A DNA stretch of 24,432 nucleotides, from assembly GCA_964549135.1 (NCBI GenBank), contig CAZJUJ010000043.1, positions 1 to 24,432 of the forward strand. Direction: 5' to 3'. Numbering within the stretch: position 1 is the first letter of the stretch; the number at the start of each line of letters is the position of its first letter. The position numbers and the translations under genes are program-made. The stretch comes from RUG563 sp964549135 (lineage in GTDB: Bacteria > Bacillota > Clostridia > Christensenellales > Aristaeellaceae). This document shows, in pieces, positions 1-6,260 of this stretch. The notes under the pieces are model-generated. The model did no database searches. It had not been told where the DNA came from and was given only the letters and a program-made list of their open reading frames with translations.

Positions 1-163
1 AGGAAGAGAATTCTGCTGTCGTTCTCTTTACACCCCAACATTTGACAAAGAACCTCAAATATTCAAGTCCGTTTCTTCTTCCGTGGGCCTCTTGGTTTGG
101 AGTTTGGACGCTTGATGATACCGTTTTTTGAAGTGGGTTTCTGCAAATCTCTCGAAATAAACA
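1..163. other. left-edge non-coding stretch
   Basis: No gene can be supported here. An AAGAGAA/TTCTCTT inverted repeat lies at 4-10 and 22-28, but it has only a very short T run and no gene to terminate. The stretch is downstream of the tRNA-Leu terminator on the minus strand. An open frame on the minus strand runs from inside the tRNA into this area and resembles nothing I know. Confidence 0.4.
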
Positions 164-164
164 A

Positions 165-209
165 ATAATCCGAACCCGTCTCCCACAGGGAAGATCTGGT
201 TCGGATTAT
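165..209 (-). terminator. intrinsic terminator of tRNA-Leu
   Basis: ATAATCCGAACC (165-176) pairs with GGTTCGGATTAT (198-209), a perfect 12-bp stem. The inner bases (CTTCCC and GGGAGA) can extend the pairing. Read on the minus strand, the hairpin begins 8 nt after the tRNA 3' end and is followed by a T-rich tract (TTTGTTTATTT). Confidence 0.8.
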
Positions 210-216
210 ATTGCTT

Positions 217-303
217 TGGTGCCGGTGGCCGGACTCGAACCGGCACGGTATCGCTACCGGTGGATTTTGAGTCCACTACGTCTGCCAATTCCATCACACC
301 GGC
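217..303 (-). tRNA. tRNA-Leu (anticodon CAA)
   Basis: The minus strand folds as a class II tRNA. The acceptor arm is GCCGGTG paired with CACCGGC, the discriminator is A and the CCA end is encoded. The anticodon stem GTGGA/TCCAC holds the loop CTCAAAA, giving anticodon CAA for UUG codons. A long variable arm and the T arm GCCGG-TTCGAGT-CCGGC follow. The length of 87 nt including CCA is usual for tRNA-Leu. It has its own consensus promoter at 333-361 and its own terminator at 165-209, so it is a single-gene transcription unit. Confidence 0.97.
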
Positions 304-308
304 AAAGG

Positions 309-325
309 GCGGCTGCTTCAGCCGC
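309..325 (-). other. leader hairpin in the tRNA-Leu precursor
   Basis: GCGGCTG and CAGCCGC form a perfect 7-bp stem with a 3-nt loop, 5 nt upstream of the mature tRNA 5' end. With the -10 box at 333-338 the transcript should start at about 326, so the hairpin would form the very 5' end of the precursor removed by RNase P. Confidence 0.5.
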
Positions 326-332
326 AGGAATT

Positions 333-361
333 ATTATAGCGCGTTTGGCAGAGGCTGTCAA
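333..361 (-). promoter_or_regulatory. sigma-A promoter of tRNA-Leu
   Basis: On the minus strand, TTGACA (356-361) and TATAAT (333-338) are separated by exactly 17 nt. Both boxes are perfect consensus, as expected for a highly expressed stable RNA. Confidence 0.92.
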
Positions 362-370
362 GACAAAACT

Positions 371-401
371 GAAAATTGCCGCATCCGCGGCGGAAATTTT
401 C
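371..401 (-). terminator. probable terminator of ftsK
   Basis: GCCGC/GCGGC with loop GGAT is nested in GAAAATT/AATTTTC, about 80 nt past the ftsK stop on the minus strand, followed by AGTTTTGTC. The stem has a TCC bulge, so it is weaker than the other terminators here. It lies just before the tRNA-Leu -35 box. Confidence 0.5.
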
Positions 402-478
402 CATAAATCGGGCTGAAATGCAGCGGCATGGCCGCCATCCAGGGCTTTGGCAGCGCATCCATGTCTGCCGGGGCGCGA

Positions 479-3400
479 TTATTCCTCATCCCGAAGCATT
501 TCGTAATACTGCTCCCGGGTGACCAGAGTTTTTCGGGGCTTGGAGCCCTCGGAATGGCTGATGATGCCCCGCTTTTCCATTTCGTCAATCAGGCGGCCCG
601 CCCGGGCATAGCCCACACGCAGACGACGCTGGAGCATGCTGGTGGAGGATTGCCCGTCCTCTACCGCCATTTCGATGGCCTGCTGCAAATAGCTGTCAAA
701 ATCCCGCTCACCGCCCGCATCCTCGGCGGGCACATCCACTTCATCCGCCTCCTTTTCCTTGTTGGCGGCGTCCAGATGCTCGATGATGTTGGGATCATAA
801 TCGGTCTGGTAGCGGCTGCTGATGTATTCGGCAATGGCGTTGACCTCATCATCGGTAACCAGGCAGCCCTGCACGCGCAGGGGCGATGTACCGGCGGGCT
901 TATAGAGCATATCGCCCTTGCCCATGAGCTTTTCCGCGCCGTTGATATCAATGATGGTGCGGCTGTCCGTGCCCGAGGAAACGGCAAAGGCAATGCGGCT
1001 GGGGATGTTATTTTTGATGACACCGGTAATAACATCCACCGAGGGACGCTGGGTTGCCAGCACCATATAGATCCCGGCGGCGCGGGCCAGGGCGGCCAGG
1101 CGGCGGATGGATTCCTCCACATCCTTGCGGCAGACCTCCATCAGATCGGCCATTTCATCGATGATGACCACAATATTGGGCAGCACCTGATCGGTTCCCT
1201 GATTGGCCTTATTATAGCCCGCCAGATTGCGCACGCCCTGGGCGCTGAATTTTCCGTACCTTTCCAGCATTTCCTGCACCACCCAGGCCAGCGCGCCGGA
1301 GGCCTTCCTGGGATCGCTGACCACGGGCACCAACAGATGGGGAATGCCATTGTAAACGCTGAGTTCCACCTGCTTGGGATCGATCATGATCAGGCGCACC
1401 TGATCGGGCGAGGTGCGATAAAGCAGCGAGCAGACGATGGAATTGATACAGACCGATTTACCGCTGCCGGTAGCGCCGGCAATGAGCAGATGGGGCATCT
1501 TGCTCAGATCGCAGAGGATGGGCGCGCCGGCAATATCCTTGCCCAGCGCCACCATCAGGGGCGAGGGATGATTCTTCATTTCGGGGCTGTCCAGCACCTC
1601 CCGAAGGGATACGGTGCTGACCAGGGTATTGGGCACCTCGATGCCGATATAGCTGGTGCCCTGAATGGGGGCCTCCACGCGGACATGCTTGGTTTTCAGC
1701 TCCAGCGCCAGATTATCCGCAATGCCCGTCACCCGGCTGACCTTCACCCCCGGGGCAATCTGGATGGCAAAGCGGGTAATGGAGGGGCCGTGCATGATCT
1801 GCTTCACCTCGGCCTCTACCCCAAAGCTGCGCAGGGTGCCTTCAATGATCTGGGCCCGGCGCTCATCCTCCTGAGCGGCGTCGGCCTGGGGAATATGGCG
1901 GGATTCATTGAGCAAGCGGATGGGCGGGGCCTGATAGGGCATGAACATGCCCATGGTGCTTTGCTGAACCGCCGGGGAGGCCGTGCCGTCCAGGCGGGTG
2001 TTCGCGCCCGTTTTTTCGTTATCCCGGCGGGGAGAAATGGCGATATGCTCCCCGGTAATGGGCATGACGGGATCGGTATAGACAGGCTTGGGCTCGCCCC
2101 TGCGGGTGGTATGCTCCGGCATTTCATCCGATATTTCTTCCTCCCGGCGACGCACCTGGCTGGCCCAATCCGAGGCAGGGGCAGGGCGGGAAACAGGCTT
2201 TTCAGTAACAAGCGCAGGCTTTTCCGGCGCAGGCGCGGGCTGCTTTTCCCGCTTTTCAGGGAAAGGATGGGCATATGCCGGGATGGGCGGCGTTTCCTCC
2301 TCTTCCGCCCCATTGGGAAGATCGGGGCCCTCCCAGGGGGGAAGATCCTCTTCCTCCTCCAGCGGTGCAGGCGCAGCCGGGGCATGGGGCACGGGCGCGT
2401 TCGTCCGCCCGGTCGGGACTTCCTCCTCTTCCGCTTCGGGAGCAAATGAATCCTCACCGGCAGAAGGCCCGTCAGCCGGATGGAAAGAAGGCGCGGCGGG
2501 CGCATCATGCCCTGCATCGGGATACAGGCTTTCCTCCTCCGGGGGCATAGGCGGATACACAGCGGGATTTGCCCCCTCCTCCCTGGGAGCATCATGCAGG
2601 GGGAAGCGTTCGTCATACAGATCATGGGACACGGGATAGAAGCCCGTTTCCCCGCCGGTCATGGGCTGCCTGGGCTGGGGCGCAGGCGCGGCGGCGTAAA
2701 TAGGCGCGGGCTGATAATAGGCAGGCGGCGGGGGCGCGCCCTCCTCCATGGCCACCCGCTGACCGGGCTGCAATTCCTCCATGGGCCAGTGCTGATAGAT
2801 TTTTTCCTGCTCCTGCCGGGCAATTTCAGCCTGCCGGGCATCCTCCTCCTGCTGGGCGGCCTCCTTTTCCCGGCGCTTCTGCTCCCGGCGAATGCGGTTC
2901 TTTTCGCCCTTTTCGGAGGCGCTGCGGAATATATCTCCGGGATTGAGCCGAAGCAGCAGGAACAAGCAGAGGATCATCAGCGCCGCCACGGTCAGAACAC
3001 CAATCAGCATGCCCAGCATTTTCCACAGCGGATAGGCCAGCAGCATGCCAATCAGCCCCCCGGCCCCGCTGGTGCGCAGGGAATAGGCCTGATACAGATA
3101 GGCGGAAAAGCCGTCATAGCCCGTTACCATGGTTTTGTAATTCTGCTTTCCCACAAAATCCATATAGGAAAGCACCTCGGTATTCTGCTGCACCCGGGCA
3201 ATCAGGGTATAGCCGGTAAGCAGCAGAAGATACAGGCAGGAAACCAGCGCAATATCCCGAACGGCCACCCGGTGCCGGGAGGAGACCATCAGCTTCACCC
3301 CGCCCCAGAGAAGCAGCACCGGAAAAACGGGGCACAGCGGGCCGCAGAGGCCCTGCAGCGCCTTGCGCATTTCCAGAAGCACATAGCTGTCGCTGCCGGA

Positions 3401-3535
3401 AAAAAAGGAGAGCAGCCAGGCGAGGGAAAGGGTAATCAGGGTAATTCCAAGAGTAATGGCAAAAGCCGCGCCCCGGCCGGTGGTGGCAAGGGCGGGCTGG
3501 CTGGTTTTCTTCTTTTTCGCGTTGGCTGCGCTCAT
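479..3535 (-). CDS. ftsK: DNA translocase FtsK/SpoIIIE
   Basis: Membrane-anchored ATPase that pumps chromosomal DNA through the closing septum at division or sporulation. The 1018-residue protein has about four N-terminal membrane segments (roughly 23-45, 68-84, 93-113 and 160-196). A basic, glutamine/glutamate-rich coiled stretch (205-245) and a Pro- and Glu-rich linker (about 250-530) follow. The motor domain has Walker A GATGSGKS (687-694) and Walker B IVVIIDE (788-794). A C-terminal winged-helix gamma domain (about 945-1010) would read polar DNA sequences. The start is supported by a GAGG site 6 nt upstream. The gene lies 29 nt after the secreted-protein gene and probably shares its promoter at 4846-4874. 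Length and linker are between short SpoIIIE and long E. coli FtsK, so whether division or spore packing is its main job cannot be decided from sequence. Confidence 0.97.
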   Translation of the reverse strand: MSAANAKKKKTSQPALATTGRGAAFAITLGITLITLSLAWLLSFFSGSDSYVLLEMRKALQGLCGPLCPVFPVLLLWGGVKLMVSSRHRVAVRDIALVSCLYLLLLTGYTLIARVQQNTEVLSYMDFVGKQNYKTMVTGYDGFSAYLYQAYSLRTSGAGGLIGMLLAYPLWKMLGMLIGVLTVAALMILCLFLLLRLNPGDIFRSASEKGEKNRIRREQKRREKEAAQQEEDARQAEIARQEQEKIYQHWPMEELQPGQRVAMEEGAPPPPAYYQPAPIYAAAPAPQPRQPMTGGETGFYPVSHDLYDERFPLHDAPREEGANPAVYPPMPPEEESLYPDAGHDAPAAPSFHPADGPSAGEDSFAPEAEEEEVPTGRTNAPVPHAPAAPAPLEEEEDLPPWEGPDLPNGAEEEETPPIPAYAHPFPEKREKQPAPAPEKPALVTEKPVSRPAPASDWASQVRRREEEISDEMPEHTTRRGEPKPVYTDPVMPITGEHIAISPRRDNEKTGANTRLDGTASPAVQQSTMGMFMPYQAPPIRLLNESRHIPQADAAQEDERRAQIIEGTLRSFGVEAEVKQIMHGPSITRFAIQIAPGVKVSRVTGIADNLALELKTKHVRVEAPIQGTSYIGIEVPNTLVSTVSLREVLDSPEMKNHPSPLMVALGKDIAGAPILCDLSKMPHLLIAGATGSGKSVCINSIVCSLLYRTSPDQVRLIMIDPKQVELSVYNGIPHLLVPVVSDPRKASGALAWVVQEMLERYGKFSAQGVRNLAGYNKANQGTDQVLPNIVVIIDEMADLMEVCRKDVEESIRRLAALARAAGIYMVLATQRPSVDVITGVIKNNIPSRIAFAVSSGTDSRTIIDINGAEKLMGKGDMLYKPAGTSPLRVQGCLVTDDEVNAIAEYISSRYQTDYDPNIIEHLDAANKEKEADEVDVPAEDAGGERDFDSYLQQAIEMAVEDGQSSTSMLQRRLRVGYARAGRLIDEMEKRGIISHSEGSKPRKTLVTREQYYEMLRDEE

Positions 3536-3564
3536 GTGATGCCTCTTTCTAATGGTTTTTCCGC

Positions 3565-4824
3565 TTATTGGAGGGATTTTTTGATGTACCGGATGACGCC
3601 GTCGTCATCGGCATAAAGGGTAAGCAGGACGGACTGGGAAAATTCCCCGGTGTTTCCGTGATAAATGGGATACTCGCTGGGATAGGAATAGACCAGCATC
3701 GTGCCCGGGCAGACCAGATACATTTCCGCCGTTTCCGGGGAAAGGCTCATTTCCGCCAGGGGCTCGCCCAGCAGATATTTGGCCTGGGCAATGCCGGTCT
3801 TCCCCGTTTCAATGCCGTACATATCAATGCGTCCGGTCAGAATCCCGGCAAGATAGCTTTCCGCCTCATCGGTGATCAGATAGGTGCCCAGCAGCTCGGG
3901 GGGCTCGGCCTCCAGATACGCGCCGCCGGGGTAGAAGCCCGAATCGATGGAAATATCATATTTTTCCGTGATCTGCTCCATATTCGTGCCAAGGGAGGGG
4001 GAAACATGATCAAGCCCGGGCAGAACATCGGGAACATCGGTCATGATTTTCTGCATTTCCTGGGGCTGCCGGTTTTCTGCATACTGCCTATGCTCCGTGC
4101 CCGAGGAAATCATCGCCAGGGCGATGCTGCTTTCCGAGGTATCCAGATACTCCCATAGCTCGCTGAAGCGAAAGGCCACCGCCCCGGATTTTCCGGAGAG
4201 GAAGGAAAGCTGATCATGGGGGTAATACAGCACCAGATGCCCGTCATTGGAAAAGCCAAAGCTATCGTAGGGCACGGGGAAAAGCTGATTATTTTCCAGA
4301 TAGGTGGAAAGCTGTGGCGCTACGGTTTCGGCAAGATACCCTTCGATATACGCCTTTGCCCCCTCGGGATCGGAAAACAGCGCGTCAAAGCCGATCCTTT
4401 CCCCCGTTTCCGCCCGGAACACCATGGGATAATACCGATGCGAGGGCGGGCCCTGCAGCATTTTGCCCTGGGCCTCAACCAGAACGGAAAGATACCCCGT
4501 GCCGCTTTTGAAGGCATCGTCCGTCATCATCACCCGGGTCTCCACCGTCAGGCCCGTGCCGCCCTCCTGCACGGAGGGAAGCAATTGCAGATACCGGCTG
4601 ATCTGCGCAGTATCCAGAATCGCCTGATTGATGGCATCCGCCGCCGCTGTAAGGGAGGGATCCAGGGCCTCCAATTGATAATAGACCACATGCCTTTTCC
4701 CATCCACCCAGCTTTCCCGCTTATCAAGGCGCAGGGCGGCATCTCCCCCATCGGTCAAAGCGCCAAGGGGCATAAGGCATAGCAGCAGGGCAAAACAGAC
4801 CGCGTTTCTGAAAGCGTGCTTCAT
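3565..4824 (-). CDS. secreted DUF3298/DUF4163-like protein
   Basis: Predicted exported protein of 419 residues. A hydrophobic signal segment covers about residues 5-22, without a clear lipobox. Residues about 35-135 resemble the DUF4163 fold, and about 150-228 resemble DUF3298 (FSNDGHLVLYYPHDQL followed by a hydrophobic strand and a Ser-Glu-Leu). These paired domains occur in extracellular parts of RsiV-like anti-sigma factors and PdaC-like deacetylases, but no anti-sigma or deacetylase domain is present here. The C-terminal part (about 240-419) is unrecognised. AGGAGG lies 8 nt before ATG. The gene is 29 nt downstream of dpaB and 29 nt upstream of ftsK, and a sigma-A promoter sits just before it. 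The function is unknown; an envelope or sensing role is only a guess. Confidence 0.75.
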   Translation of the reverse strand: MKHAFRNAVCFALLLCLMPLGALTDGGDAALRLDKRESWVDGKRHVVYYQLEALDPSLTAAADAINQAILDTAQISRYLQLLPSVQEGGTGLTVETRVMMTDDAFKSGTGYLSVLVEAQGKMLQGPPSHRYYPMVFRAETGERIGFDALFSDPEGAKAYIEGYLAETVAPQLSTYLENNQLFPVPYDSFGFSNDGHLVLYYPHDQLSFLSGKSGAVAFRFSELWEYLDTSESSIALAMISSGTEHRQYAENRQPQEMQKIMTDVPDVLPGLDHVSPSLGTNMEQITEKYDISIDSGFYPGGAYLEAEPPELLGTYLITDEAESYLAGILTGRIDMYGIETGKTGIAQAKYLLGEPLAEMSLSPETAEMYLVCPGTMLVYSYPSEYPIYHGNTGEFSQSVLLTLYADDDGVIRYIKKSLQ

Positions 4825-4845
4825 GGGTTCATCCTCCTAAGCTAT

Positions 4846-4874
4846 AGTATACTCTATTCTCCTTCTTTTTTCAA
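4846..4874 (-). promoter_or_regulatory. internal sigma-A promoter for secreted protein and ftsK
   Basis: On the minus strand, TTGAAA (4869-4874), a 17-nt spacer and TATACT (4846-4851) lie over the last codons of dpaB. Each box is 5 of 6 to consensus. It would allow vegetative transcription of the two downstream genes independently of the sporulation-specific dpaAB genes. Confidence 0.7.
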
Positions 4875-5450
4875 GCCGCCCAGCAGCAGCGGCTGCACTT
4901 GCGCACCGGCAAGGGCGGCGGCCAGGGCCTCGGGGATTTTTTCAAAATCGGCCACCAGCGAGCGGGGCTTTCTGATGGGATCGTCCTGACCGAAGGGCAC
5001 AAAATAAACGTTTCGCAGCGCCAGAATCTTCCCGATATTTTCCGCCGCCGTGCCAAGGCCGTCATTGGTGGAGGGGGCAATCAGCACGGGCCGGTCATTC
5101 CGCAGATGGGATTTGGCCCCCAGCAGCGCCGGGGTATCAAATATGCCCCGGGCAAACCGCCCCAGCGACGCCCCGCTCATGGGTGCAAGCACATAGGCAT
5201 CCAGTAGCCGTTTGGGGCCGATGGGCTCTACCTCGGGCAGGGTGGAAAGGGGGCGCTTTCCGGTGATCCGCTCCAATTCTTTCCATACCTCCCCATGATG
5301 AAAAAAGCGGGTATCCTCCCTGCCGGCGGCAAAGGAGAGAATGGGCGTAATTTCATAGCCCAGCGATACAAGCCGCTCCATGACCGCAAAAACGGCCCGG
5401 AAGGTGCAGAAGGAGCCGGTCAGGGCAAAGCCGATGCGGGTGGCGCTCAT
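4854..5450 (-). CDS. dpaB: dipicolinate synthase subunit B
   Basis: Flavoprotein-like subunit of dipicolinate synthase (SpoVFB). With DpaA it oxidises the lysine-pathway intermediate dihydrodipicolinate to dipicolinic acid in the mother cell; the product is loaded into the spore core with calcium. The 198-residue protein matches the family from end to end: IGFALTGSFCTF (6-17), VLAPMSGASLGRFA (87-100), STNDGLGTAAENIG (127-140) and VPFGQDDPIRKP (151-162). The start was placed at the ATG of an ATGA overlap with the dpaA stop, with GGGAGG upstream. A longer frame starting 20 codons earlier lies inside dpaA. The tight overlap indicates translational coupling of the two subunits. Confidence 0.95.
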   Translation of the reverse strand: MSATRIGFALTGSFCTFRAVFAVMERLVSLGYEITPILSFAAGREDTRFFHHGEVWKELERITGKRPLSTLPEVEPIGPKRLLDAYVLAPMSGASLGRFARGIFDTPALLGAKSHLRNDRPVLIAPSTNDGLGTAAENIGKILALRNVYFVPFGQDDPIRKPRSLVADFEKIPEALAAALAGAQVQPLLLGGLKKEGE

Positions 5451-6190
5451 GATTTCTTTTCCTCCCTTTCCAGATAGGCAAGCAGACTTTCCGCCTGCGA
5501 ACGGGGGCAATAGCGCCCGGGCACGCCGCCCTCAATCAGCATATGCATGCCCATTTCCCGGGCGGCGGCAGGATCAAGGCCGTAGGGCGGGCTGGCAAGC
5601 TCGATCAGCAGCGCGTCCCGCTTTATTTTTTTCAGCCATTCTGCAGGGATAATCCGGGCGGGAACGGTATTGAACAGCAATTGCATTTCGGGAAAGCGCA
5701 GGGGCAATTCCTCGATGGGAATGCTGCCCGGCCCTGCGGCGGCGCGGCTTTCCTGCCGGCGCGCGGCTACCGTCACCTGCGCCCCCAGCCCTCTTAGCAT
5801 ATCCGTCAGGCTTTTCCCGATTCTGCCATAGCCGATAACGGCGCATTTGGCCCGGGAAAGGGCGAAATTCGTCTCCCGCATGGCGGCATAAAGCGCGCCC
5901 TCGGCAGTCAGAACGGCATTTTCCTGGGCATAGCGGCCATCCTGTAAAACGCAGAAAAGCCGCCAGCCCTTTTCCCGCGCCAGCATTTCATCCCTTTCCG
6001 AAAGCATCCCGCAGACCACCCGCTGCCCATGCGGCAGACGCGCTGCCATTTCCTCCGATATGCCGGAGCGCGGAAGGGACAGCACCGCAAAATCCCATGG
6101 CCCCTCCTCGCTGATTCTGTGCCCGCGCTCGGCAGCAATTTCCTTTAGATGTGCCGCCCGCGCATCTCCGCCCTCGATATAGAGCCGCAT
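5447..6190 (-). CDS. dpaA: dipicolinate synthase subunit A
   Basis: NAD(P)-binding subunit of dipicolinate synthase (SpoVFA), the last step of spore dipicolinic acid synthesis. The 247-residue protein opens with IEGGDARAAHL, the family's GGDxR start. It has a dinucleotide fold with GYGRIG (120-125) and the family stretches LLFNTVPARII (171-181) and IELASPPYGLD (196-206). It is shorter than the B. subtilis protein (about 297), mainly by a compact N-terminal domain. ATG at 6190 is chosen because the family start is there and AAGGGGG (6201-6207) lies 10 nt upstream. In-frame codons further upstream run through a hairpin and are unlikely to be translated. The usual asd/dapG/dapA neighbours of Bacillus are absent. 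Confidence 0.93.
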   Translation of the reverse strand: MRLYIEGGDARAAHLKEIAAERGHRISEEGPWDFAVLSLPRSGISEEMAARLPHGQRVVCGMLSERDEMLAREKGWRLFCVLQDGRYAQENAVLTAEGALYAAMRETNFALSRAKCAVIGYGRIGKSLTDMLRGLGAQVTVAARRQESRAAAGPGSIPIEELPLRFPEMQLLFNTVPARIIPAEWLKKIKRDALLIELASPPYGLDPAAAREMGMHMLIEGGVPGRYCPRSQAESLLAYLEREEKKS

Positions 6191-6200
6191 AAAAAAGATT

Positions 6201-6240
6201 CCCCCTTCACAGCATGCGATACTGCATTCTATGAAGGGAG
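6201..6240 (-). terminator. clpB terminator-like hairpin covering the dpaA ribosome site
   Basis: On the minus strand CTCCCTTCATAGAATGC (6224-6240) pairs with GCATGCTGTGAAGGGGG (6201-6217) around the 6-nt loop AGTATC. The stem has about 16 pairs and one A/G mismatch. AATCTTTTTT follows and the dpaA ATG comes next. It can work as an intrinsic terminator for clpB, and it also buries the dpaA Shine-Dalgarno sequence in its right arm. Confidence 0.72.
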
Positions 6241-6252
6241 AAGGGAAAGGGT
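6225..6252 (-). promoter_or_regulatory. sigma-K-like promoter of dpaAB
   Basis: On the minus strand AC (6251-6252), a 17-nt spacer and CATAGAATG (6225-6233) match the mother-cell sigma-K pattern (AC, then CATANNNTA) except for the last base. It also matches the sigma-E -10 in 7 of 8 positions. Dipicolinate synthase is a known sigma-K target in Bacillus, which raises the likelihood. The predicted start, near 6218, is the end of the hairpin loop. Confidence 0.55.
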
Positions 6253-6260
6253 GCGTCCGC

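Noticed and set aside
55..297. 80-codon minus-strand frame across tRNA-Leu
   Set aside because: It runs through the tRNA and its terminator; no family resemblance.
428..2449. 673-codon plus-strand open frame opposite ftsK
   Set aside because: Antisense shadow of ftsK with no ribosome site and low-complexity translation.
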